Below are positions 5,684 to 12,513 of a DNA stretch of 15,143 bases, piece by piece. The notes beneath the pieces were generated by a model. It was not told the DNA's origin, did no database searches, and was given only the letters and a program-made list of their open reading frames with translations. Within the stretch, counting starts at the first letter, position 1, and each line of letters begins with the position of its first letter. The DNA is taken from positions 1-15,143 of the forward strand of contig MHHP01000002.1 of the NCBI GenBank assembly GCA_001817055.1, written 5' to 3'. Both the position numbers and the translations under genes were made by a program. Source of the stretch: Candidatus Andersenbacteria bacterium RIFCSPHIGHO2_02_FULL_45_11 (GTDB taxonomy: Bacteria > Patescibacteriota > Andersenbacteria > UBA10190).

Positions 5684-6979
5684 CTACGATTTCTTGTTTG
5701 CTAATTCACCAAGTAAATCGAGTGTCTTTTTATTCTTGATTGCGCTTGCTGCGTACTCTTGGATGTCTTGTTGGTCAACTTCTTTTTTTGCCTCTTCAAT
5801 AGATCCAAATCGTGCAAGCTCCTTCGTAACTTCTTCGGCAATTTCTTCTTCCGTTGCACTAATATCATGTTTGCGCGTAAGCTCACGGAGCGCTAATCCT
5901 ACTTTTACTTGTTTGGTTGCGGATTCTCTCATGGTTTCGCGCATCTTTTCGATAGATGTGTTTTGTGCAAGCGCATACTCTTCGATTGAACGTTGTTGAT
6001 ATGAAAGCATCGTTGCGAATTCTTCCATTCTGCGGTCGATCTCGTGTTCAACTAGCGACTCAGGAATAGCTCCGAAGGTGCTGGCATCCATTAATTGCTC
6101 GGCCAACTCTCCCCTATACCGCTCTTCTTCTTTTGCGGTGAGCTCTTCCTTCATATTTGCACGCAGCTTGTCTTTGAGTTCGTCCATAGTCTTGAACGCA
6201 CCACCTAGGCTTTGTGCGAATGCATCATCAAGTGCAGGTGCCTTTTTTTCTTGCACGCTGATAACGCTCACGGTTGCCTCCGCCTGCTTCCCCTTCAATT
6301 CTTGCTTGCCGTAATCTTCGGGGAAATGGATAGGGAATGTTCTTTTCTCCCCTGCGTTCATGCCAATAATGCCATCTTCAAATCCAGGTACAAATCGCCC
6401 TTCCCCAATAGTAACGGGATGGTTTTTGCTTGCGCCACCCTCGATAAGAGATCCGTCTATTTTGACTTGAAAATCTACGAGTGCAACGTCGCCCTTGTCC
6501 GCAGCGCGTGTAACTTGTGCTGTGGTAGCTCGCATGTTTACCAGATGCTTTAACTCATGATCAAGTTGTTCGTCTGATACCACAACCTCTTTCTTTTTTG
6601 CAGATAGTGCGGAAGGATTACCCAATGTAATATCTGGAATCACATCAACAGTAGCCGTAAATTTGAACGGGGTATCGAGACCTAATTCTAAGATAGAAAT
6701 GGCTGGGCGCCCAACTACTTGGACATCTTCTTCAACAGCAGCCTTTGCAAAGAAATGAGGCAACGCTAAGTCCATAGCCTCATGCAGGATACGATCTTGA
6801 CCTACATGTTCCATTACCAGGTTTCGCGGAGCCTTACCTGGGCGGAACCCTTTTAGTTCTACGCCCTTCGCAAGCGTTCCAATTGCGCGTTCCACAAAAG
6901 GTGCAAACGATTCCTTTGGAACGGAAACAGTAATCTCGGCTTGTGAAGCCTCTTTTTTAGGGACAACAGTAATTTCCAT
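5684..6979 (-). CDS. tig: Trigger factor (ribosome-associated chaperone and prolyl isomerase)
   Basis: Trigger factor binds near the ribosomal exit tunnel and helps nascent chains fold. The N-terminal domain shows the ribosome-binding loop GFRPGKAP at residues 44-51. A central FKBP-type isomerase domain follows at about 155-245 (GDVALVDFQVKIDG, then GEGRFVPGFEDGIIGM and FPEDYG). The helical C-terminal arms run to residue 431, the usual length. The start is 9 bases after the nusA stop with neither a Shine-Dalgarno site nor a good -10 box, so it depends on nusA translation or transcription. The nusA-tig-clpP order couples transcription elongation, folding and proteolysis. Confidence 0.97.
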   Translation of the reverse strand: MEITVVPKKEASQAEITVSVPKESFAPFVERAIGTLAKGVELKGFRPGKAPRNLVMEHVGQDRILHEAMDLALPHFFAKAAVEEDVQVVGRPAISILELGLDTPFKFTATVDVIPDITLGNPSALSAKKKEVVVSDEQLDHELKHLVNMRATTAQVTRAADKGDVALVDFQVKIDGSLIEGGASKNHPVTIGEGRFVPGFEDGIIGMNAGEKRTFPIHFPEDYGKQELKGKQAEATVSVISVQEKKAPALDDAFAQSLGGAFKTMDELKDKLRANMKEELTAKEEERYRGELAEQLMDASTFGAIPESLVEHEIDRRMEEFATMLSYQQRSIEEYALAQNTSIEKMRETMRESATKQVKVGLALRELTRKHDISATEEEIAEEVTKELARFGSIEEAKKEVDQQDIQEYAASAIKNKKTLDLLGELANKKS

Positions 6980-6988
6980 ATGACGTTG

Positions 6989-8098
6989 TTACGCTTGAGG
7001 TTCTTCGGGTGCTATCTCAGCTTCTGCAGCAGGTTCTGGTTGTGCCTCTTCGCCAGCTTTAATGATATCGATTCTCCAACCCGTTAGTTTTGCAGCTAAT
7101 CGAACGTTCTGTCCTCGTTTGCCGATTGCTAGTGAAAGTTGATCTTCTTCAACATGGGCAAGTGCACGTTTTTCATCTTCGAAAATGTCTACGGCAATTA
7201 CGCGCGCAGGGGAGAGTGCATGGCCAATGTAGCGAGCAATATCTTCGTCCCATTGGATTACGTCAATTTTTTCTCCGGAGAGTTCCGCAATAACAGTCTG
7301 GATTCGTGTTCCGCGCTGGCCAATACACGCTCCTACAGGGTCTACGCCATCTTCGGTTGCAACAACTGCAACCTTAGAACGTTCACCAGCTTCGCGTGCA
7401 ATTCCTTTAATCTCAACTGTACCTGCAAATACTTCCGGAACTTCCATTTCAAACAGGCGTTTTAACATTCCAGGGTGGCTACGAGACAAGATGATCTCAG
7501 GCCCACGGCTGGTTAATGCAACCTTTACAACATATACGCGGATACGTTGATTTACGCGGTACCGTTCTCCTCGTACCTGCTCGCTTGGGAATAATAGTCC
7601 TGTTGTGCGTCCGATATCTACGAATACAGTTTCTCCTTCAATGCGTTGCACTATTCCGGAGATAATCTCCCCTTCTTTATCTTGAAATTCTTCAAACGTT
7701 GCCTCTCGTTCCGCTTCACGGATGCGTTGGATAATAACCTGCTTTGCTGTCTGTGCTGCAACGCGCCCATAATGAGGATCGGTTGGAGTAACCTCTTCAA
7801 CGTATTCCTTGCCAACTGTAGCTTCAGGATCATTCTTTTGAGCCTCAGATAGAGTGATTTGTGCAACTGGGTTTTCAACCTCTTCGTCCACAACCACAGT
7901 TATAACCTTAAACACTCGTGCAGTGCCGTCATTTTCATTGAACTCAGCGCGGATATCTTGGCCTCGTTCGCCCATGTCTTTCCGGTATGCAGCAGCAATA
8001 GCTTGCTCAATAGTATCAAGCACTTTATCTTTGCTTATCCCTTTCTCTGCAACGATTTGGTCGATTGCGAGAGAGAATGAAGGTGTGTCTTGGCTCAT
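6989..8098 (-). CDS. nusA: Transcription elongation/termination factor NusA
   Basis: NusA binds RNA polymerase and nascent RNA and modulates pausing, termination and antitermination. Visible parts are the N-terminal polymerase-binding domain (about 1-135), an S1 domain (about 143-207, GIVQRIEGETVFVDIGRTTG), KH1 with GACIGQRG at 256-263 and KH2 with LAIGKRGQNV at 323-332. A short acidic Pro/Ala/Glu tail ends the protein at 369 aa. The C-terminal acidic repeats of enterobacterial NusA are absent, as in most bacteria. TACAAT at 8104-8109 is 5 nt before the ATG, which predicts a leaderless transcript. A hairpin upstream separates it from yraN, so this may be the first gene of the nusA-tig-clpP-rny unit. 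Confidence 0.97.
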   Translation of the reverse strand: MSQDTPSFSLAIDQIVAEKGISKDKVLDTIEQAIAAAYRKDMGERGQDIRAEFNENDGTARVFKVITVVVDEEVENPVAQITLSEAQKNDPEATVGKEYVEEVTPTDPHYGRVAAQTAKQVIIQRIREAEREATFEEFQDKEGEIISGIVQRIEGETVFVDIGRTTGLLFPSEQVRGERYRVNQRIRVYVVKVALTSRGPEIILSRSHPGMLKRLFEMEVPEVFAGTVEIKGIAREAGERSKVAVVATEDGVDPVGACIGQRGTRIQTVIAELSGEKIDVIQWDEDIARYIGHALSPARVIAVDIFEDEKRALAHVEEDQLSLAIGKRGQNVRLAAKLTGWRIDIIKAGEEAQPEPAAEAEIAPEEPQA

Positions 8099-8103
8099 AT
8101 GTA

Positions 8104-8109
8104 ATTGTA
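8104..8109 (-). promoter_or_regulatory. -10 box (TACAAT) of nusA
   Basis: TACAAT lies 5 nt before the nusA ATG. TTATAA at 8127-8132 is 17 nt upstream but is a poor -35 match. Confidence 0.5.
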
Positions 8110-8134
8110 TCTATTAGGTTGTTTAGTTATAAGA

Positions 8135-8158
8135 ATTCCGCGGCTCTCGCCACGGAAT
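8135..8158 (-). terminator. Stem-loop between yraN and nusA
   Basis: On the minus strand ATTCCGTGGC pairs with GCCGCGGAAT (ten pairs, one of them G-U) across a GAGA tetraloop. Only TCTTAT follows, so as an intrinsic terminator it is weak. It lies between the yraN stop and the nusA promoter and probably marks a transcript boundary. Confidence 0.45.
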
Positions 8159-8175
8159 CTGATGTCTTGAATGTA

Positions 8176-8547
8176 CTACCACGCACTACCTGTGTCAAAT
8201 GCGTCTGGTATGTGGGTTATGGTTGGAGTAATTCCCGCATCCAATATAATTGATACAACATCGAATCGAATATCTCCCCAATACTTTTCTTTTTGTTGAT
8301 AATATTTTGCTGCACGAATAAGTTTCTTTTGCTTCTGAATAAAAACCGTCTCATCGCCATCACCAAAAGTTGTTTTACTTCTCGTTCGCACTTCAACAAG
8401 TACGCGCACATCGCCGTCTGCAAATATTAAATCTATTTCCCCTACTTTGCAGCTCCAGTTTGCAGTCAAAAATATAAGTCCGTTTTTTTCCAAATATTCT
8501 TTTGCAATGCGCTCGCCCTCGGCACCTTTATGCGCGGGAAAATTCAT
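8176..8547 (-). CDS. yraN: YraN-family (UPF0102) endonuclease-like protein, 123 aa
   Basis: UPF0102 proteins have a restriction-endonuclease-like fold and an uncertain role. The signature is present: GAEGERIAKEYLEKNG with Glu10, GEIDLIFADG with Glu37 and Asp39, and VLVEVRTR with Glu52, followed by a KLIRAAKYYQ helix. I chose the ATG at 8547, which makes the domain start at residue 1; a longer frame up to 8613 would add 22 residues unlike the family. The gene overlaps the end of the P-type-ATPase-like gene by 20 bases, so the two are coupled. In other bacteria yraN often sits near housekeeping genes such as rnhB or rpsP. Confidence 0.9.
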   Translation of the reverse strand: MNFPAHKGAEGERIAKEYLEKNGLIFLTANWSCKVGEIDLIFADGDVRVLVEVRTRSKTTFGDGDETVFIQKQKKLIRAAKYYQQKEKYWGDIRFDVVSIILDAGITPTITHIPDAFDTGSAW

Positions 8548-9295
8548 GACGAATGATTTGGTGCCCACCCTCTTCAAAGATTCGCGTGATGCGTTGTTCA
8601 TCCGCAAATTCAAGTTCAGAAAATATGTTCACACGTGGTATGTATTCTCGCAGTTCATTGTCGCTCATGAGTGCAAGATTATTCCCGGTAACGCACACAT
8701 CTTCTGACGCAACGATTCCTATGTTGCGTGCAATTGATTGAGACAAGCGAAGTGCCATGGGGGATACAATTTTTATCTGAATCTTTTTTTCGTGCAGTGA
8801 ACGAATAATGCGAGAAGCATCTTGCATTAATTCGAACGAAGTATTTGCGAATCCAATTAACGTTAGCTCATGAATAGTATCTCGGGAAAGTTCTGGAGCA
8901 TGCGTATGTTTGAACGCAATTCCGATTGGGAAAAATCCTTCAGATTCTTGTGTAAAAATTTCTTGTTCAATTACATATCGAGTCTGAGAATCAAGCGAGC
9001 AATAATGTAGTATCGTGCGCGCATCACCCGTTACCAATACTATATTTCTTGCCTGTGTAGGATGTTCGAGAAGCGCAGCGCTATAAGGAAAAGGAGATTG
9101 AGCCGGAATAGATGCAATAGGTTTCCAAGAAGGCTGTGATAGCTCAGGCACTCCGTGTAATTGAGTGTGTGGAGCATGTTGCAATGCCATGTGCGATAAG
9201 TGCGTGTAGTGAGGATTTTCTGGGTGCGGAAGACTATGCAGCGTTGGGCGCTCCGAAGTAAAAGTTCCTCTCCAATCAGTGAGTACGATGTCCAC
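8528..9295 (-). CDS. Soluble degenerate P-type ATPase-like (HAD) protein, 255 aa
   Basis: The order of segments follows the cytoplasmic N and P domains of a P-type ATPase. DWRGTFT at residues 7-13 stands where DKTGTLT would be, with the phosphorylated Asp kept. PFPYSAALL at 68-76 resembles the FxSxRKxMS segment. VTGDARTILHYCS at 88-100 resembles KGAPExILxxCS. ELTLIGFANTSFELM at 143-157 lies where LTLxGLxxxxDPPR would be. IQIKIVSPMALRLSQSIARNIGI at 172-194 lies where xIKVxMxTGDxxxTAxxIAxxxGI would be. The stretch from VTGNNLALMSDNEL to ADEQRITRIFEEGGHQI follows. Missing are DPPR, both TGD motifs, the GDGxND loop and every membrane helix. It cannot pump ions. The GTG start is fixed by the DWRGTFT motif and by TACAAT 6 nt upstream. 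It overlaps both neighbours by 20 bases. Uninterrupted coding suggests a retained pseudoenzyme. Confidence 0.7.
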   Translation of the reverse strand: MDIVLTDWRGTFTSERPTLHSLPHPENPHYTHLSHMALQHAPHTQLHGVPELSQPSWKPIASIPAQSPFPYSAALLEHPTQARNIVLVTGDARTILHYCSLDSQTRYVIEQEIFTQESEGFFPIGIAFKHTHAPELSRDTIHELTLIGFANTSFELMQDASRIIRSLHEKKIQIKIVSPMALRLSQSIARNIGIVASEDVCVTGNNLALMSDNELREYIPRVNIFSELEFADEQRITRIFEEGGHQIIRHEFSRA

Positions 9296-10454
9296 CCCTG
9301 TATTGTACTACGAGTATGCTACAAGTGATAAGTAGTAGGCTCGCGCCCAGCTGTGTTATGAAATAATGATCTAGAAGAAGAGGTGGAATAAGTGCTAGTA
9401 AGACAGGGCGATACTGCTGTCGAAAAAATATGTACAGAAGTATGGCAAACATACCGCTCAAAATTGCTCCAAATTCACTGAACAGCAAAAGGGGAGCTGA
9501 ATGTACGGGAGCAATATCCCAAGTATTATGGGGAATAGCCGCTGTTTTAAGATACGCAGTAAGTGCACGCTCATAGTTCCCTATTCCGTACCCTCTCAAA
9601 AAGCTTTCTTGTGTCGCCATCTGTTTCATCCAGGCAACTCCGCTTACTCTGTCTTCGAGCGCAACTCCATGCGGGTCAAAAGAACGAGTGAATAATAGTG
9701 GGCCGAAGAGCACTAAAGGCACTAATGTAATAACAGCAATCCAGTACTGGCGCTTTTCCAATATAAATCCAAGTAGTACAAGTCCGAAGCCTACAAGTCC
9801 GGCACGCGAAAAGGAGGTAAGTATGCTGATCGAGAATATCAACAAGACGCTATAACTATATAGCTTGGAAGATGATCGAAGCGTGTATAGGAGCATGGTT
9901 CCAAGTACGATACTTCCAGCCAAGCTATTAGAGTGTGCAAATGGCCCATACGCGCGAATATATTTTTGGTAGCCGCTAGAAAAAGAGGCGACTCCAAGAT
10001 TGCCCACAGCAAGTCGTGATTCGCCAATCACATGCAGCCCAAGATCGTGTTGAACAACAAATTGTGCAATGCCCCATTGTGCATATAGCCCAATGCATCC
10101 AACAAGAGTAGCAATTAAAATTTTGCGATGTGCATGGTTGTCAGCCAGAAGTACCCACGTCGCAATCCCGAAGCATGTTGCAATAATCCAATATAAAACG
10201 GCATACGTATTAGCTGGAAGCATGCCTATAAGAAATGCAGAAGCTATACCCAGAGCAGCAATTAAAAAAGATATTCGGAATAACGATTGAACACAATAAT
10301 GATACGAGTAAATAAATATGCCAAACGCAATTATGCACGCAGCTAAATAAAATTTCGTATCACGGGGAAGGCTGTTGTCTTCAATTGAAAAGCGAACCAG
10401 TGGTGAGAGCGCGAGCAGTATGGTAAGTGAGAGGCATGCGTATCTTTTTTTCAT
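9276..10454 (-). CDS. O-antigen ligase/polymerase-like membrane protein, 392 aa
   Basis: The protein has about ten to eleven hydrophobic segments. It carries hallmarks of the Wzy_C/O-antigen ligase family: AYGPFAHSNSLAG (about 168-180), SRAGLVGFG (about 216-224), and a periplasmic loop with PHNTW at 308-312 followed by SEFGAILSG. Members join or polymerise lipid-linked glycans at the outer face of the membrane, so a role in surface polysaccharide or glycoprotein assembly is likely. No glycosyltransferases lie nearby. I start at the ATG at 10454 rather than 10469, because TATGAT at 10461-10466 lies 6 nt before it and would place the transcript start at this codon. Its 3' end overlaps the P-type-ATPase-like gene by 20 bases. 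Confidence 0.85.
   Translation of the reverse strand: MKKRYACLSLTILLALSPLVRFSIEDNSLPRDTKFYLAACIIAFGIFIYSYHYCVQSLFRISFLIAALGIASAFLIGMLPANTYAVLYWIIATCFGIATWVLLADNHAHRKILIATLVGCIGLYAQWGIAQFVVQHDLGLHVIGESRLAVGNLGVASFSSGYQKYIRAYGPFAHSNSLAGSIVLGTMLLYTLRSSSKLYSYSVLLIFSISILTSFSRAGLVGFGLVLLGFILEKRQYWIAVITLVPLVLFGPLLFTRSFDPHGVALEDRVSGVAWMKQMATQESFLRGYGIGNYERALTAYLKTAAIPHNTWDIAPVHSAPLLLFSEFGAILSGMFAILLYIFFRQQYRPVLLALIPPLLLDHYFITQLGASLLLITCSILVVQYRGGHRTH
9302..9307 (-). promoter_or_regulatory. -10 box (TACAAT) before the P-type-ATPase-like gene
   Basis: TACAAT lies 6 nt before the GTG at 9295, inside the end of the upstream gene. TTATCA at 9326-9331 is 18 nt further up and matches four of six -35 positions. 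It suggests independent leaderless expression. Confidence 0.5.
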
Positions 10455-10460
10455 ACTAAT

Positions 10461-10466
10461 ATCATA
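10461..10466 (-). promoter_or_regulatory. -10 box (TATGAT) of the O-antigen-ligase-like gene
   Basis: TATGAT lies 6 nt before the ATG at 10454 and overlaps the end of a perfect palindrome by two bases. No -35 box is visible. Confidence 0.45.
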
Positions 10467-10488
10467 CACCCCGCAATTGCGGGGTGTA
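10465..10488 (-). repeat. Perfect 24-bp palindrome between the rpsA-like and ligase-like genes
   Basis: TACACCCCGC and GCGGGGTGTA flank AATT; the whole 24 bases are self-complementary. No T run follows on the minus strand. It could end the rpsA-like mRNA, or be an operator, since it sits where the -35 to -10 spacer of the next gene would be. Confidence 0.6.
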
Positions 10489-10496
10489 GTGTTCTG

Positions 10497-11654
10497 TTAT
10501 TTTTTCTTTGCCTTCTTTTCTTTCTTTGTTTCCTTTACTTCTTCCGTAGGCTTTTTTAAAGAGAGGCCAAGCCGATGTTCTTTCGGTTCGATAGAAATGA
10601 TAGTGAATTCCATCTCTTCCCCGGCATGTAGATGCGCAGTCGGATCCTTTTGGATATCAGCTGGCAATTCAGATACGTGCACAAGCCCATGGATGTCTTT
10701 ATCAAGCTTTACGAACCCTCCAAACGGGGTAACCTTCAAAATTTTACCCGTTACCGTGTCCCCTGCATTGTACTTTTCAGCTGCCTTAAGCCATGGGTCA
10801 TCTTGGAGCTGTTTAATAGAGAGAGAAATCCGCAGTCCGCTATCGATTCCAATAACTTTTGCTTTAACCTTATCACCAATAGATACGAAGTCAGCAGGAT
10901 TATCGATACGCTGCCATGCAAGTTCAGAAATATGCACAAGGCCTTCAAGCTCTTGTCCGCTTTCTTCGAATTTTACGAATACTCCGAAGTCAACGATACC
11001 GCTAATCACGCCTTCTACATCTTTGCCTTTTCCAAGATGTTCTAATGTAGCGCTGATTTCGTCGCTTACCGCAGCTTTTTCTGAAACAATAAGTTTTTCG
11101 TTTTCAGGGTCAATCGTAATTGCCTTGAGTTTAAAGATTTGACCAACATAGCTTGCAAGCCGTTCTTGGATTTTAGACTTATCGCCACCCTCAACTCGCG
11201 GGTAGTGATCTGGTGCAAGTTGTGAAACAGGCAAGAATCCCGTAACGCCGTTTACTCGTACAATAAGCCCACCCTTGTTTGCATCAATGATCTCGCTCTC
11301 AAAGGCAACATCGTCGTCCAGTTTTCGACGAAGCTCTTCCCAGCTTCTCTCCCTTGTTGCAGAACGCAAGGAAAGCTCGATATAGCCGTCCTCGTTATCC
11401 AGCTCTTGGACGGTAGCCTGTACCGTATCCGCTATCTTGGACCGTTTAAACGTATCAAGGTCGTCAAATAGCTCTTTGCCATAAATAACACCTACTCCAA
11501 ACCGCCCTATGTCTATATAGAGGGCATTGCTGGTTTTTTCTAAAATCGTTCCATTTAATACTTCCCCTTTTTCGGGTACGTGCGCTAGGTCGTCATGCTT
11601 TGCAAGCACTTCTTCCATGTTGATTTGATCCTGTGCTAATGATTCAGATTTCAT
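10497..11654 (-). CDS. rpsA: Ribosomal protein S1-like RNA-binding protein, four S1 domains
   Basis: Four S1 OB-fold domains follow each other (numbered from the ATG at 11663: about 33-101, 116-195, 213-284 and 299-370). The third and fourth are the most typical (GVISGIVDFGVFVKF and GKILKVTPFGGFVKL). A lysine-rich tail follows. S1 helps the 30S subunit bind mRNA; four-domain versions are common outside Proteobacteria. I start at the ATG at 11654. The ATG at 11663 overlaps the -10 box itself (CACAAT at 11662-11667), while TTGACC-17-CACAAT places transcription just before 11654, giving 385 aa. With few Shine-Dalgarno sites and many predicted leaderless mRNAs here, the exact role of S1 in this organism is open. 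Confidence 0.92.
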   Translation of the reverse strand: MKSESLAQDQINMEEVLAKHDDLAHVPEKGEVLNGTILEKTSNALYIDIGRFGVGVIYGKELFDDLDTFKRSKIADTVQATVQELDNEDGYIELSLRSATRERSWEELRRKLDDDVAFESEIIDANKGGLIVRVNGVTGFLPVSQLAPDHYPRVEGGDKSKIQERLASYVGQIFKLKAITIDPENEKLIVSEKAAVSDEISATLEHLGKGKDVEGVISGIVDFGVFVKFEESGQELEGLVHISELAWQRIDNPADFVSIGDKVKAKVIGIDSGLRISLSIKQLQDDPWLKAAEKYNAGDTVTGKILKVTPFGGFVKLDKDIHGLVHVSELPADIQKDPTAHLHAGEEMEFTIISIEPKEHRLGLSLKKPTEEVKETKKEKKAKKK

Positions 11655-11661
11655 ACGAGGC

Positions 11662-11690
11662 ATTGTGACACAAGCGGTTTACAAGGTCAA
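11662..11690 (-). promoter_or_regulatory. Promoter of the rpsA-like gene
   Basis: TTGACC (11685-11690), a 17-nt spacer and CACAAT (11662-11667), 7 nt before the ATG at 11654. The spacing argues for a leaderless mRNA and for the inner start codon. Confidence 0.7.
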
Positions 11691-11707
11691 TAACGCCATG
11701 GTACGAT
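11678..11707 (+). promoter_or_regulatory. Promoter of the MBL-fold gene
   Basis: TTTACA (11678-11683), an 18-nt spacer and TACGAT (11702-11707), 7 nt before the ATG at 11715. It interlocks with the divergent rpsA promoter. Confidence 0.6.
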
Positions 11708-11714
11708 TGCTCCT

Positions 11715-12320
11715 ATGCAACTATCTTGGCATGGCCAGTACACCGTAAAAGTCATTTCTAAAGATACGACACTCGTCCTTGATCCTACTGCGTTGCGCGC
11801 AAAAGCAGATGTGGTGGCGCTCAGCAATCCATCAGATTCTGAAATGAGCCAGCTATCAGGGATTCAGGGCGATCCGCTTCTTATCGATACTCCCGGGGAA
11901 TATTCGTTCAGAGAATTCACGCTTCATTCAATTGGCTGGCATGCCGACCTGCCTGCCGGTGAGGTAGGAGATGGCAAAGAGCGTAACTTGCAACGGTGGA
12001 TGGTTGAAGACATGGTCATTTTGCACGTAGGAGCGCTTAATCGAGACTTACAAGAACAAGAACTACGCGAATTGGAACGGGTAGATATTGACGTTTTTTT
12101 GGTCCCGATCGGAGGGGGCAGCGGCCTCAACGTAAAACAGGCACTCCACATGATCAGTGTTATTGAGCCACGTATCGTGATCCCTATTAACTACACAGAA
12201 GGCATTAAAGCTTTCGCGGAAGAAATGGGCGTATCGAACGTAACTCCAGAGAAAAAGGCTATTCTCAAGGCGAGCAAGTTGCCGAGTGAGGATATGCAAA
12301 CAATTATCCTGGCTCCATAA
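11715..12320 (+). CDS. Beta-lactamase-fold (Lactamase_B_3) protein without metal ligands, 201 aa
   Basis: The architecture is that of UlaG-like/Lactamase_B_3 hydrolases: MQLSWHGQYTVKV at the start, LVLDP at 20-24, a 'PGEYSFREF' strand at 60-68, and VDIDVFLVPIGGG with A..MISVIEPRIVIP at 123-157. The metal-binding sites are gone. LSNPSDSE at 36-43 stands where THxHxDH is expected, HVGALN at 104-109 where HxGD is expected (Asp lost), and PINY at 157-160 where PMHY is expected (His to Asn). Metal-dependent hydrolysis is therefore unlikely. The frame is intact, so it may be a structural or binding pseudoenzyme. It has its own leaderless-type promoter and is 22 bases before a small membrane protein gene, then gyrA. 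Confidence 0.85.
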   Translation: MQLSWHGQYTVKVISKDTTLVLDPTALRAKADVVALSNPSDSEMSQLSGIQGDPLLIDTPGEYSFREFTLHSIGWHADLPAGEVGDGKERNLQRWMVEDMVILHVGALNRDLQEQELRELERVDIDVFLVPIGGGSGLNVKQALHMISVIEPRIVIPINYTEGIKAFAEEMGVSNVTPEKKAILKASKLPSEDMQTIILAP

Positions 12321-12342
12321 TACACAAAAATACAAAAGCACT

Positions 12343-12501
12343 ATGCGACAAAAGATCCAAAACCACATCGAACGAATCCAGCAACACCCAGAACATAAAA
12401 AGGTTCGGGTAGTGTTTCTGTATACTATAATTGCAAGTGTGATTGTTATTCTGGTATGGGCATTCCTTCTGTTACCGGCACAGCTTCAGCTTGCTGCCTA
12501 G
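12343..12501 (+). CDS. Small single-pass membrane protein, 52 aa
   Basis: The protein has a basic, polar N-terminus (MRQKIQNHIERIQQHPEHKK) and one hydrophobic helix, VVFLYTIIASVIVILVWAF, followed by a short tail. Basic residues before the helix suggest the N-terminus stays in the cytoplasm. I start at the ATG at 12343, because an upstream in-frame ATG lies inside the preceding gene and TACAAA lies 6 nt before this one. Small membrane proteins of this form are, from memory, often found next to gyrA or other housekeeping genes in Parcubacteria, but the function is unknown. It ends 12 bases before gyrA and is likely co-transcribed with it. Confidence 0.65.
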   Translation: MRQKIQNHIERIQQHPEHKKVRVVFLYTIIASVIVILVWAFLLLPAQLQLAA

Positions 12502-12513
12502 TACTGCATATCT

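Noticed and set aside
10455..10469. Upstream ATG (MYDIS) as the start of the ligase-like gene
   Set aside because: It overlaps the palindrome and the -10 box; the MKKR start gives a normal membrane N-terminus and the usual 6-nt spacing.
11655..11663. Upstream ATG (MPRMK) as the start of the rpsA-like gene
   Set aside because: It overlaps the -10 box of the best promoter, so the transcript would begin after it.
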